A stretch of DNA of 64,000 bases from Humibacillus xanthopallidus. Lineage in GTDB: Bacteria; Actinomycetota; Actinomycetes; Actinomycetales; Dermatophilaceae. Shown here piece by piece: positions 9,377 to 18,465 of this stretch. The stretch is from contig NZ_VFPM01000005.1 in assembly GCF_006716675.1 (NCBI RefSeq), positions 1-64,000 of the forward strand. The letters run 5' to 3'. How positions within the stretch are numbered: the stretch's first letter is position 1; every line of letters starts with the position of its first letter. Below the pieces are notes generated by a model that saw only the letters and a program-made list of their open reading frames with translations, did not search any database and was not told the DNA's origin. Made by a program: the position numbers and the translations under genes.

Positions 9377-9465
9377 GATGACCTCGATTCTGCGAGGGCC
9401 GGATCGGCGCATCCTGCCTAATAGTTAGACGACCGTAGTATCTGTCACGGCCATACAATCGCCAG
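9377..9465. promoter_or_regulatory. shared exporter/marR promoter region
   Basis: This 89-base divergent spacer holds the only AT-rich patch nearby (TAATAGTTAGAC at about 9419-9430, GTAGTATCTG at about 9435-9444). Imperfect dyad character around 9420-9443 is what a MarR site would look like, but I find no perfect palindrome. Control of both genes by the adjacent MarR protein is inference. Confidence 0.4.
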
Positions 9466-9939
9466 ATGGAAGGTCCGTCAAGCAGTGGCGCCTCCGGGCG
9501 GCCACCGCATGCCCCGGAGACCGTGGCGCTGCGAGACCTCGCCACCGCGGGCTCCGAGGCCAGCACGGCCCTCGCGCGCCGCATGACGATGCACCCCACC
9601 GACCTCGCCGCCATGAGCCACATCGCGTATGCCGCCGAGCAGCTCGGGCCCGGAGAGCTGAGCTCGCGCCTCGGCATCACTCCCGCAGCGACGACCGACC
9701 TCATCGACCGGCTCGAGGCCGCCGGCCACCTGCTGCGCGAGCGCAACCCGGCAGACCGGCGGCGGGTGCGGCTCGTGCCGACCGAGAGCGCCAAGGCCGC
9801 GGTGCGAGGCCAGCTCGCCGACCTGCTCGAGCGGCTCGACGCCGTCTCGGAGGACTTCACCCCGAGCGAGCGCGCCGCCATCCAGCGCTACCTCGAGGCT
9901 GCCGCGGCGGCCTACCGTGCCTTCGCGCAGGACTCCTAG
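9466..9939 (+). CDS. MarR family transcriptional regulator
   Basis: The 157-residue protein is a winged-helix MarR regulator. Helix-turn-helix part: GPGELSSRLGITPAATTDLIDRLEAAGHL; wing: RERNPADRRRVRLVPTE; then a C-terminal dimerisation helix. It is divergent from the DHA2 exporter and is likely its repressor, released by a ligand that may be an exporter substrate. Its stop codon overlaps that of the converging SDR gene (9936-9939). Confidence 0.88.
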   Translation: MEGPSSSGASGRPPHAPETVALRDLATAGSEASTALARRMTMHPTDLAAMSHIAYAAEQLGPGELSSRLGITPAATTDLIDRLEAAGHLLRERNPADRRRVRLVPTESAKAAVRGQLADLLERLDAVSEDFTPSERAAIQRYLEAAAAAYRAFAQDS

Positions 9940-10751
9940 CGCGGCGCAGTCGGGCCGCCGTGCGGCTCACCGAGCCGGTAGTCGGCATCGGCGAACACAC
10001 CACCGAGCAGACGGGGTGAACCGGCCGGACCGCTGCGTTCGATCTCGGCGGCGTGGAGCTCGGCGTCGTCCTGCGGGTCGAAGCCGATGGCGAGCCCCGG
10101 AGCCGGGTCGACGTGGCTGCGCGTGTTGCGGGAGACGCCCCACACGACGTGGTGTCCACCGTTTCGCGTCGTCAGCGTGACGAGGACGAGCCGCGCCATA
10201 TCGGCGGGCGAGAGCCACCAGTGCAGGCCGTAGGCGCCGACGGGGCGAGCGCTGAAGGCCATGATGCGGGCGCTGACCACCGTCATCGCGAAGCGCCCGG
10301 CGAAGAGCGCCCCGAGTGCCTCCACCGCCGCCTTGCTCACGCCGTAGTACGTGTCGGGAGCGGGCAGCGGCATCCCGTCGCAGGCTGCGGTCGAGTCAGC
10401 AGGCAGGTAGCCCGCCGCGTGCACCGAGCTCGCCAGGAGCAGCCGGTCGACCCCGGCCAGCCGCGCCGCCTCGCACACCGCGCGGGTGCCGTCGACGTTG
10501 ACGGCGAGCAGGTCGGGCCAGGGACGCTCGTCGGCCAGGGCGCCGAGGTGCACCACGAGGTCAGCGCCGACGAAGGCGGCGACGTGCGCGTCGATGTCAC
10601 GCAGGTCGGCACGCACCACCCGCTCGCCCGGCGTCACGGCTGACACCTCGGCGGCGTCGCACAGCACGAGGGAGTGCCCGGCCTCGAGCAGCAGGGGCCG
10701 GATGGCCGTCGCGATGCGACCGGCGGCGCCGGTCATCGCGATGAGCGACAC
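9936..10751 (-). CDS. NAD-dependent epimerase/dehydratase, uronate-dehydrogenase-like
   Basis: The 271-residue extended SDR has the cofactor motif TGAAGRIA at the N-terminus. It also has VHLGALADERPW, ASSVHAAGY and the catalytic YYGVSKAAVE (Tyr-x-x-x-Lys). The late block HHVVWGVSRNTRSH resembles uronate dehydrogenases, which oxidise glucuronate or galacturonate to the aldarolactone with NAD. No other uronate genes are nearby, so this assignment is tentative. Start ATG 10751; the MinD-like gene upstream ends 7 bases away, so the two may be co-transcribed. Confidence 0.75.
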   Translation of the reverse strand: MSLIAMTGAAGRIATAIRPLLLEAGHSLVLCDAAEVSAVTPGERVVRADLRDIDAHVAAFVGADLVVHLGALADERPWPDLLAVNVDGTRAVCEAARLAGVDRLLLASSVHAAGYLPADSTAACDGMPLPAPDTYYGVSKAAVEALGALFAGRFAMTVVSARIMAFSARPVGAYGLHWWLSPADMARLVLVTLTTRNGGHHVVWGVSRNTRSHVDPAPGLAIGFDPQDDAELHAAEIERSGPAGSPRLLGGVFADADYRLGEPHGGPTAPR

Positions 10752-10758
10752 GACTCTG

Positions 10759-12456
10759 TCAGAGACCGTCGACGACGACGGCCGCCATCTCCATGCACGC
10801 CTCGTGCGTCTTCTTGGCGATCTTGAGCGGGTCGAGGTGCAGGCCCGGAGCGAGCATCGGGTCGTAGGGGATGTCGACGACGGCCCTGACCCACTGCTCG
10901 AAGTGCTCGCGGGTGTGCACGCCGGCCCCGACGTCGTTGCCCTTCGCCGAGGTGTGCGAGATGACGCAGACGGCGTTGCGCACGAGGTCGCCCCGCCCCA
11001 TCGTCACGAGGGCGTCGAGGTTCTTGGCCGCGACGACCGACGTGTCGTCCTTGAGCGAGGTGGCGAAGACGAGCATGTCGGCCCGGGCCGCCGCCGCCAG
11101 CCAGTTGGGCGAGAGGCGGTTGTTGCCGGTGTCGATGACGATCATCCGGTAGAACCGCGACAGCTGCGTGTGGAGGTCCTCGAACTCCTGCTCACCGATG
11201 ATGCGCATCGCCTCGTCGTCGTCGGCCGAGGCGAGCACGTCGAAGCTGAGGCCGCGCTGCTCGCGCACCCAGTGCTCGAGCTCGCTCGTGCCGGCGTTCG
11301 GGTCGCGGGCGATCTGCGGGAGCGCCGCGAGCAGGTCGACGACGGTGCGGTGGTGCGGCTGCGAGGGCGCACGCATGCCGAGAGTGCCCTCGGTCTCGTT
11401 GTTGTCCCACGCGAGCACCGAGCCGGAGCGGTAGCGGCCGAGGTAGCTCGCGAGCATCATCGTGACGAGCGTCTTGCCACCGCCGCCCTTGGTGTTGATG
11501 ACCATGATCGTCTTGCGGCCGTTGAGGGGTCGGGCGATGCGGTCGACCCGGTCGCGCTCGAGCAGCTCCTTGACGCTCGGGCCCAGGCCGAAGGCCTTGC
11601 GCAGCCCGGAGTTGGCCTTGACCTTCTGCCGCTCGCCCTTGGACCGGGCCGTGATGAGGTCCTCGGCGCTCGGCCGCTCGGAGGTGCCGGCGCGCGACCG
11701 CACGGGCGTCAGGTCGTAGCCGGTGTCGGGGTCCGACGGCCCGCGCAGCGCGGTCGACCGCTCGAGCTCGGCAGGGTCGACGTAGCCCTCCTCGACGGCG
11801 GCGGCCACGTCTGGGTCGAGGGCCGGGCGGGCGGCATACGCCTGCATCGCGGCGGTGTGGTCGGTGGAGCCGATGGTCGGCGACACGTCGCCCCCGGCGT
11901 AGCCCGCCGGCGTCCAGCCGGAGTACTCCTCCTGCGAGGCGTCGGCGACGTCGGCATCGTGCTGCCGCTCGGCCCAGTGGTTCGTGCTCATGACTGTGTC
12001 CCCCTCGGTCGAGCCGTCGGACGGCTCCCACGTCTCCCAGCTCGCCGGCGCCGAGGCGCCGTCCAGGCCGTCGTCGGCCGTGGTCCATGTCGCAGCGGCG
12101 TCTCCGTGCGAGCCGTTCTGCTCGTACTGGCCGTAGCCGGCGGGGTACTCACCGCCGTACTCGTAGGAGTCGGACCAGTCGGTGCTGTCGACCCCGTCGA
12201 CAGCGTCGACACCGTCAGCCCCGTTGACGACGCCCGACGCGGGCACACCGTTCGTCGTCTCGTCGGTGTCGCCGCTGATGTGCCACGACGTGTCCTCCCA
12301 CGTGGACGACCACGGGTCGGCCGGCTCGGCCTCCTCGAGGTGGGTCGGCGCCGGCGCCAGCGGGATCGGCAGTGCGAATCCGCTCGGGATCGAGTTGTTG
12401 GCCGGGTATCCGGGCAGCCCCCGGACCTCGTCGCTTCCCGTCTCATCCTTGCTCAT
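10759..12456 (-). CDS. MinD/ParA-like ATPase with a long disordered N-terminus
   Basis: The 565-residue protein begins with about 240 residues rich in Gly, Ser, Asp, Glu and Tyr with repeated ADGVDAVDGVDSTDW-like runs, probably disordered. A basic linker follows, then a SIMIBI ATPase domain (about 310-565) with the deviant Walker A INTKGGGGKTLVT and the switch IVIDTGNNR. This recalls the EspI/MinD-like accessory ATPases of actinobacterial type VII secretion loci and cell-pole proteins. However, no secretion genes are present here. It is divergent from fhaA (266-base spacer). The function may be positioning of a protein or complex; this is inference. Confidence 0.75.
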   Translation of the reverse strand: MSKDETGSDEVRGLPGYPANNSIPSGFALPIPLAPAPTHLEEAEPADPWSSTWEDTSWHISGDTDETTNGVPASGVVNGADGVDAVDGVDSTDWSDSYEYGGEYPAGYGQYEQNGSHGDAAATWTTADDGLDGASAPASWETWEPSDGSTEGDTVMSTNHWAERQHDADVADASQEEYSGWTPAGYAGGDVSPTIGSTDHTAAMQAYAARPALDPDVAAAVEEGYVDPAELERSTALRGPSDPDTGYDLTPVRSRAGTSERPSAEDLITARSKGERQKVKANSGLRKAFGLGPSVKELLERDRVDRIARPLNGRKTIMVINTKGGGGKTLVTMMLASYLGRYRSGSVLAWDNNETEGTLGMRAPSQPHHRTVVDLLAALPQIARDPNAGTSELEHWVREQRGLSFDVLASADDDEAMRIIGEQEFEDLHTQLSRFYRMIVIDTGNNRLSPNWLAAAARADMLVFATSLKDDTSVVAAKNLDALVTMGRGDLVRNAVCVISHTSAKGNDVGAGVHTREHFEQWVRAVVDIPYDPMLAPGLHLDPLKIAKKTHEACMEMAAVVVDGL

Positions 12457-12722
12457 CGAGCACTCCTTGCCGTCTGCCGCAGTTCTGCCGCGCCCACCGG
12501 GGGCCCGACCTGCGCGGCCACCCGGTGCGGGCACCCCGTGTGATCGTCCCACGACTGCCGCTCGCGGCAAACCCGCTGCCCGTGGCTGTGGACGCCAGGG
12601 CGTGACGTCCACAGCCGCGGCACAGCCCGCGCACGTATGCCGTGCTGCGGGCTTGTCGGTGGGGGCTGCAGGGTGCCCCGCCCGTTACGATGAAGCGCTC
12701 AGAGGCAGAAGGAGACACCACG

Positions 12723-13514
12723 GTGGGGATCATCAACCGAGTCGAGCACGGGCTCGCCAAGGCGGTCCACGGTGCCTTCGCCAAGGCGTTCAAGTCCGAG
12801 GTCCAGCCGGTCGAGATCGCCTCGGCGATCCGGCGCGCCATGGACGACCGCGCGGCGCTGCTCGGTCACGGGCGGGCCATGGTGCCCAACCTCTACACGA
12901 TCGAGCTCAGCGAGACGGACTACGAGCGGCTCGGCGACTACGAGGACGAGCTCTCCGAGGACCTCGTCGCCGCGGCCCAGGAGCACGCCGACTCGCAGGG
13001 CTACCAGCCGCACGGCCCCCTCGAGGTCAACCTCATCGAGGGCGAAGGGCTCGAGACGGGCGTCTTCCGCGTGCGCCCGGCCACCTCGAAGCGCGGCGGC
13101 CAGGACCTCGAGCCGCCCCCAGCCGCCCCGGCCCGCGGCGTGCCGCCGCGCGTGCCCAGCGGCACCGTCGTCGACGAGCGGCCGGTGCCGCCCCGCCCGG
13201 CGCCGCGCACCAACCCGTCCTCGCGCCCGTGGCTCGACATCAACGGCGACCGCTACCCGCTGCTCGGCAGCCTGACGACGCTCGGCCGAGACGACTCCGC
13301 AGACATCGTCGTCGACGATCCGGGAGTCTCGAGGCGGCACAGCGAGATTCGCGTGACGACCGACGGGCCGCACCTCATCACCTCGATCCGCGACCTCAAC
13401 TCCACCAACGGCACGTTCGTCAACGGCGACCGCATCTCGAGCCAGCGCCTGCACGACGGTGACCGCGTCACGCTCGGCCGCACCTCGGCGACGTTCCGTG
13501 CCGGGCGGCGGTGA
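12723..13514 (+). CDS. fhaA: FhaA, FHA-domain signalling protein
   Basis: The 263-residue protein has the FhaA plan: an N-terminal conserved domain (GIINRVEHGLAKAVHGAFAK), a Pro-rich linker (about 125-160) and a C-terminal FHA domain with LGRDDSADIVV, GVSRRHSEI and NSTNGTFVNGD. In mycobacteria the FHA domain binds phosphothreonines made by PknB and links it to the lipid II flippase MviN. GTG 12723 follows AGAAGGAGA at the usual spacing. It is the first gene of an operon running to 21898. Confidence 0.93.
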   Translation: MGIINRVEHGLAKAVHGAFAKAFKSEVQPVEIASAIRRAMDDRAALLGHGRAMVPNLYTIELSETDYERLGDYEDELSEDLVAAAQEHADSQGYQPHGPLEVNLIEGEGLETGVFRVRPATSKRGGQDLEPPPAAPARGVPPRVPSGTVVDERPVPPRPAPRTNPSSRPWLDINGDRYPLLGSLTTLGRDDSADIVVDDPGVSRRHSEIRVTTDGPHLITSIRDLNSTNGTFVNGDRISSQRLHDGDRVTLGRTSATFRAGRR

Positions 13515-13517
13515 CGG

Positions 13518-14144
13518 ATGAGTGAGCTCACCCTCACCCTGCTGCGGCTGGGTCTTCTCGCGCTGCTGTGGATCTTCATCTTCAGCGTCGTCGCGGTGCT
13601 GCGCACCGACCTCTACGGCACGGCCGTGAGCCGGCGCGGCCAGCGCAAGGCCGCCAAGCGCCAGGCCAAGGAGCAGCGCAAGGCCGCCCGCGCACCGCAA
13701 CCGGCCGCCGTCGGTGCCGGTGGTGCCGCTGGCGCTGCTGGAGTCGCCGCCGGTGCCGCAGGGGCCCCGGGTGCGCCCGTTCCCGTCTCTGCTCCCGCCG
13801 ACGGTGCCCCCGCTCCGCGCTGGGGCCGCGGCCGGGGCAAGGGTGCGCCGACGACCCTCGTCGTCACGGAGGGTCCGCTCACGGGCACGACCCTCCCGCT
13901 GCGCAGCGGCGGGCTGCTCATCGGCCGCAACCCCGAGTGCGCCCTCGTGCTCGATGACGACTACGCCTCGGGCCGGCACTGCCGCATCTATCCCGACCCG
14001 ACCAACCGCGGCGGCTGGGTCGTCGAGGACCTCGGCTCGACCAACGGCACCTTCATCGGCCGCGACAAGCTCACCTCCGCGCGTCCCGTCGAGATCGGCA
14101 CCACCCTGCGCATCGGCAAGACCGTCCTCGAGCTCCGGGGCTGA
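13518..14144 (+). CDS. fhaB: FhaB (FipA), membrane-anchored FHA protein
   Basis: The 208-residue protein has one N-terminal membrane helix (LRLGLLALLWIFIFSVVAVL), a basic stretch and a Gly/Ala/Pro linker. It ends in an FHA domain (about 125-208: GGLLIGRNPECALVL, YASGRHCRI, GSTNGTFIG). It should bind phosphorylated partners of PknA/PknB at the membrane during division. Only 3 bases separate it from fhaA and 3 from pstP, so the genes are translated together. Confidence 0.92.
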   Translation: MSELTLTLLRLGLLALLWIFIFSVVAVLRTDLYGTAVSRRGQRKAAKRQAKEQRKAARAPQPAAVGAGGAAGAAGVAAGAAGAPGAPVPVSAPADGAPAPRWGRGRGKGAPTTLVVTEGPLTGTTLPLRSGGLLIGRNPECALVLDDDYASGRHCRIYPDPTNRGGWVVEDLGSTNGTFIGRDKLTSARPVEIGTTLRIGKTVLELRG

Positions 14145-14147
14145 TCG

Positions 14148-15617
14148 GTGGCCATCGCCCTGCGCTATGCCGCGCGCTCCGACCTCGGCCTCGGTCCCAA
14201 GGCCCGCAACGAGGACTCGGGGTATGCCGGACCCAACCTCCTCGTGCTCGCTGACGGCATGGGCGGGCACGCGGCGGGCGATGTCGCGAGCTCGATGATC
14301 GTCGGCGAGCTCGCGCCGCTCGATGCCGAGGACGTCACCGCCGATCAGGCGATCGGCCTGCTCGAGGAGGCGCTGCGCAGCGCCAACGCCAAGCTGACCA
14401 AGGCGATGCGCGACAACGCCGACCTCACCGGCATGGGCAGCACGACCATCGTCATGCTGCGCACCGGCAACAAGCTCGCGATGGCCCACATCGGCGACTC
14501 CCGCGCGTTCATGCTCCGCGGCGACACCTTCAGCCAGATCACGAAGGACCACTCCTTCGTCCAGCAGCTCGTCGACGAGGGCCGCATCTCCAAGGAGGAG
14601 GCCGGGCAGCACCCACAGCGCTCCGTCGTCACCCGCGTCATGACCGGCCAGCCCGACGACGAGCCCGACACGTCGCTGCGCGAGGCCAAGATCGGCGACC
14701 GTTTCCTGCTGTGCTCCGACGGGTTGTCCGACTTCGTCGGCGCCGACGTCATCGAGGAGATCCTCCGCGAGGCCGCATCACCGGCCGATGCCGCCGAGCG
14801 GTGCATCGAGGTGGCGCTCAAGGCGAGCACCCGCGACAACGTCACCGTCATCGTGGCCGACGTCGTCGACGCCGACGGCGACGACCTGCCCTCGACGGTG
14901 CCGCAGGTGGTCGGCGCCGCAGCGAGCCGCAGCCTGCGCACCCAGACCCGCCCCATCCCCACCTCTCCGGCCGCCAAGGCCGCCGCCCTCTCGCGCGAGG
15001 CGACCGGGCGGGCCGCCGCCGAGGCCGACGACGAGGTCGAGCTGGCCGAGGAGGCCCCCCGCTCGCGCCGATCGCGGATCATCAGGCGCGTCACGGGTGC
15101 CGTCGTCGTCGTCGCCATCCTCGCCGCAGGGGGGTATGCCGCGTGGGCCTGGTCCCAGCGCCAGTTCTTCGTGGCCGCCGACGCCGGTCGCGTCGCGATC
15201 TTCCGCGGGGTGTCGCAGGACCTCGGGCCGATCAGCCTCTCGCGGGTCGAGAGCGCGAGCGACGTCGAGATGTCCGACCTCCCGGTCGACGTGCAGGGAT
15301 CCGTGCAGCGCACGATCCCGGCCCGCGACCTGCCCGACGCGCAGGCGAAGGTGCAGGCGCTGCGCGCCGAGGCGATCCGCTGCCAGCTCATGGCGGCGAC
15401 CGGCACGCCGTGCGGCTCGAACCCCACGCCCACCCCGTCGGTGACCACGCCGACGCCCGGGTCCACCACCCCGCAGACGCCAGGCACCGGCATACCGACC
15501 ACCCCGGTCACGCCGGGCGGCTCGGCAACCTTCCCGAGACTCACGACCCCGGCGACCCCGCCGCCGGCGGCGGCGGGTGCGGCTGAGCGCCCCCTGCTCG
15601 AGGGGGTGTCCGCGTGA
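14148..15617 (+). CDS. pstP: PstP, PP2C-type Ser/Thr protein phosphatase
   Basis: The 489-residue protein has a PP2C domain (1-240) with metal-binding motifs NEDSGY, ADGMGGHAAGD, HIGDSRAF, LLCSDGLSDF and TRDNVTVIV. One transmembrane helix follows (about 320-340, VVVVAILAAGGYAAWAW), then an extracellular region ending in a Thr/Pro-rich tail. This is the layout of PstP, which dephosphorylates PknA/PknB and their substrates. GTG start at 14148. The stop overlaps the rodA start (GTGA). Confidence 0.94.
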   Translation: MAIALRYAARSDLGLGPKARNEDSGYAGPNLLVLADGMGGHAAGDVASSMIVGELAPLDAEDVTADQAIGLLEEALRSANAKLTKAMRDNADLTGMGSTTIVMLRTGNKLAMAHIGDSRAFMLRGDTFSQITKDHSFVQQLVDEGRISKEEAGQHPQRSVVTRVMTGQPDDEPDTSLREAKIGDRFLLCSDGLSDFVGADVIEEILREAASPADAAERCIEVALKASTRDNVTVIVADVVDADGDDLPSTVPQVVGAAASRSLRTQTRPIPTSPAAKAAALSREATGRAAAEADDEVELAEEAPRSRRSRIIRRVTGAVVVVAILAAGGYAAWAWSQRQFFVAADAGRVAIFRGVSQDLGPISLSRVESASDVEMSDLPVDVQGSVQRTIPARDLPDAQAKVQALRAEAIRCQLMAATGTPCGSNPTPTPSVTTPTPGSTTPQTPGTGIPTTPVTPGGSATFPRLTTPATPPPAAAGAAERPLLEGVSA

Positions 15618-17011
15618 CGACGACCGTCGAGCCGCTGACCCCGCGCACCCGGCGCAACTCCGAGCTGGGCCTGCTCGTCCTCGCGATCGGCATCGTGCTG
15701 CTCGCGTGGGTGACGACCGACCTCAACCGCAACGGCACGGTGCCGGCCAACATCATCCCCATCGCGGGCGGCTTCACCGTGCTCGTGCTCTCCGTGCACC
15801 TCGTGCTGCGCTGGAAGGCGGCCTACGCCGACCCGGTGCTGCTGCCGATCGCCACGGTGCTCAACGGTCTCGGCCTCGTCATGATCCACCGGCTCGACCT
15901 CGCCCGCGGCAAGCTCGGCACCGACGGCGACGCCTACCGGCAGATCATCTGGACCACCCTGGCGGTGGCGCTGGCCGTCGCGGTCATCATCGTGCTGCGC
16001 GACCACCGGCTGCTGCGGCGCTACACCTACGTCTCGATGGCGGTCGGCTTCGTGCTGCTGCTCCTGCCGCTCGTGCCCGGCCTCGGCCAGACGATCAACG
16101 GCTCGCAGATCTGGATCAGCCTGGGGCCGCTCAACTTCCAGCCCGGCGAGTTCGCCAAGATCGCGCTCGCCATCTTCTTCGCCGGCTACCTCGTGCAGAC
16201 CCGTGACGTGCTCTCGCTCGCCGGCAAGCGGGTCCTCGGCTTCACCTTCCCGCGTGGGCGCGACCTCGGGCCGATCCTCGTCGCCTGGCTGCTCGCGGTC
16301 CTCATCCTCGTCTTCCAGAAGGACCTCGGCACGGCGCTGCTCTTCTTCGGCCTCTTCGTCGCGATGCTCTACGTCGCCACCGAGCGGGTGTCGTGGATCG
16401 CCATCGGCCTGCTGCTCTTCGGCGCTGCCGTGGCCTTCGCGCTGTCGGCCTTCACGCACTTCCAGAAGCGCGTCGACCTCTGGCTCGACCCCTTCTCGCC
16501 CGACAACCTCGAGCGCTCCAACCAGCTCGCCAACGGCCTGTGGGGCATGGCGTCCGGTGGCCTCACCGGCACCGGGCTCGGCGCCGGCCGCCCGTGGCTG
16601 ACGTCCTTCGCCGAGAGCGACTTCATCTTCTCGAGCCTCGGTGAGGAGCTCGGCCTCTTCGGGTCGGTCGCGATCCTCGTGCTCTACCTCATCTTCTGCG
16701 AGCGCGGCATCCGCACCGCCCTCGGCGTGCGTGACGGCTTCGGCAAGCTGCTCGCCATCGGCCTCACCTTCTCGGTGGCCTTCCAGCTCTTCATCGTCAT
16801 CGGCGGCGTCACGCGGGTCATCCCGCTCACCGGCCTGACGACCCCCTTCATGTCGCTCGGTGGGTCCTCGCTGCTCGCGAACTGGGTCATCGTCGCCCTC
16901 CTGCTGCGCATCTCCGACCAGGCCCGTCGCCCGATGCCTGAGATCCCGGTCGGCGTCGCCTCCGACGACCCGTCGCCCGCCGAGGTCACGCAGGTGGTGA
17001 GGATGTCGTGA
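15614..17011 (+). CDS. rodA: RodA/FtsW-type peptidoglycan glycosyltransferase
   Basis: The 465-residue SEDS protein has about ten to twelve membrane helices. It carries SEDS blocks such as NGSQIWISLGPLNFQPGEFAKIAL, FQKDLGTALLF and TGLTTPFMSLGGSSLLANW. It polymerises lipid II with its partner class B PBP, which is the next gene. Both neighbours overlap it by 4 bases, so stoichiometry is likely coupled. The rodA name follows position beside pbpA in the actinobacterial cluster. Confidence 0.93.
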   Translation: MTTTVEPLTPRTRRNSELGLLVLAIGIVLLAWVTTDLNRNGTVPANIIPIAGGFTVLVLSVHLVLRWKAAYADPVLLPIATVLNGLGLVMIHRLDLARGKLGTDGDAYRQIIWTTLAVALAVAVIIVLRDHRLLRRYTYVSMAVGFVLLLLPLVPGLGQTINGSQIWISLGPLNFQPGEFAKIALAIFFAGYLVQTRDVLSLAGKRVLGFTFPRGRDLGPILVAWLLAVLILVFQKDLGTALLFFGLFVAMLYVATERVSWIAIGLLLFGAAVAFALSAFTHFQKRVDLWLDPFSPDNLERSNQLANGLWGMASGGLTGTGLGAGRPWLTSFAESDFIFSSLGEELGLFGSVAILVLYLIFCERGIRTALGVRDGFGKLLAIGLTFSVAFQLFIVIGGVTRVIPLTGLTTPFMSLGGSSLLANWVIVALLLRISDQARRPMPEIPVGVASDDPSPAEVTQVVRMS

Positions 17012-18465
17012 ACACCCCCATCCGCCGCATCTCCGTGGTCATCGCCATGCTCTTCACCGCGCTGCTCGTCGCCTCGACGGTCGTGCAGTTCGCGCAGGTC
17101 AAGACGCTCGGGGCGATGGCCGCCAACAAGCGCACCCTGCTCGACAACTACTCCCGCGAGCGCGGCTCGATCATCGTCGGTGGCCAGGCCATCGCGAAGT
17201 CCGTGCCGGTCGATGACCAGTACCGCTTCCTGCGCACCTATCCCCAGGGCGACCTGTACTCGCAGGTCACCGGCTTCTACTCCTACCAGGTGGGCGCGCC
17301 CTACGGCCTCGAGCACGCAGCCGACGACCTGCTCTCGGGCGACTCCGACAGCCTCTTCGTGCGGCGCATCACCGACCTGCTCACGGGCCGGCGCACGGCG
17401 GGCGCGACGCTCGAGCTGACGATCGACGCCAAGGCGCAGAAGGCAGCCGACGACGCCCTCGGCGCCAGCAAGGGCGCGGTCGTCGCACTCGACCCCAAGA
17501 CCGGGGCGATCCTCGCGATGGTGAGCCACCCGCAGTACAACCCCAACCCGATCTCGAGCCATGACCTGAACAAGGCCGCGAACGCCTGGGAGAAGCTCTC
17601 CACCGACCCGACCAAGCCCTACCTCAACCGCACCATCAACCAGCTCTATCCGCCGGGGTCGACCTTCAAGGTCGTCACGGCCGCGGCCGCCCTCGAGACG
17701 GGCCTGCTGAGCGACGAGAACTCCGAGGTGCCGGGGCCGGCCGTGCTCGACCTGCCGCTGACGACCGCGACGCTGCCCAACGAGAACGGCCGCGCCTGCG
17801 GTCCGAACAACAAGACGACGCTCATCCACGCCCTCGAGATCTCGTGCAACACGGCCTTCGGCTCTCTCGGCCTCGAGCTCGGCGGCGAGAAGATCCGAGC
17901 CCAGGCGGCGAAGTTCGGCTTCGGCGACTCGCTGACCATCCCTATGCGGGTCTCGACGAGCACCGTGCCGCCCGACCTCAACGCCCCGCAGGCGGCGCAG
18001 TCGGCGATCGGACAGTACGAGGTCAAGACGACGCCGCTCCAGATGGCCATGGTCGCGGCAGGCATCGCCAACCAGGGCAAGGTCATGACGCCCTACCTCA
18101 TCGACTCGGTCCGCAGCGCCAACCTCGACGTCATCGAGTCGACCCCCGACCCCGTCGAGCTGTCGCAGGCGACCTCGCCCGAGACGGCGTCGACGCTGAC
18201 GAAGATGATGGTCTCCGTCGTCGACAACGGCAGCGGCGTCCGCGCCGCCATCCCCGGCGTCGAGGTGGCCGGCAAGACCGGCACCGCGCAGCACGACCCC
18301 GGCAAGCCGCCACACGCGTGGTTCATCAGCTTCGCCCCGGCGAACGACCCGCAGGTCGCCGTGGCCGTCGTCGTCGAGGACGGCGGCGTCACCGGCAGCG
18401 AGGTCGGCGGCGGCCGCGTCGCCGCCCCCATCGCCAAGGCGGTCATGGAGGCGGTGCTCAAGTGA
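17008..18465 (+). CDS. pbpA: PbpA, class B penicillin-binding protein
   Basis: The 485-residue transpeptidase has one N-terminal membrane anchor (residues about 7-30) and a short PBP dimer region. The catalytic domain shows the three active-site motifs: SxxK (PPGSTFKVVTA), SxN (EISCNTAFG) and KTG (VAGKTGTAQ). It cross-links peptidoglycan made by the upstream SEDS protein. In mycobacteria PbpA is a PknB/PknA substrate needed for division, which fits this operon. GTG start overlaps rodA stop; its stop overlaps the pknA start. Confidence 0.94.
   Translation: MNTPIRRISVVIAMLFTALLVASTVVQFAQVKTLGAMAANKRTLLDNYSRERGSIIVGGQAIAKSVPVDDQYRFLRTYPQGDLYSQVTGFYSYQVGAPYGLEHAADDLLSGDSDSLFVRRITDLLTGRRTAGATLELTIDAKAQKAADDALGASKGAVVALDPKTGAILAMVSHPQYNPNPISSHDLNKAANAWEKLSTDPTKPYLNRTINQLYPPGSTFKVVTAAAALETGLLSDENSEVPGPAVLDLPLTTATLPNENGRACGPNNKTTLIHALEISCNTAFGSLGLELGGEKIRAQAAKFGFGDSLTIPMRVSTSTVPPDLNAPQAAQSAIGQYEVKTTPLQMAMVAAGIANQGKVMTPYLIDSVRSANLDVIESTPDPVELSQATSPETASTLTKMMVSVVDNGSGVRAAIPGVEVAGKTGTAQHDPGKPPHAWFISFAPANDPQVAVAVVVEDGGVTGSEVGGGRVAAPIAKAVMEAVLK

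Noticed and set aside
6210..9881. 1223-residue open frame on the minus strand
   Set aside because: It is the soluble kinase frame extended backwards through tRNA-Leu and an off-frame reading of the MFS gene. Only the last 308 codons are a protein.
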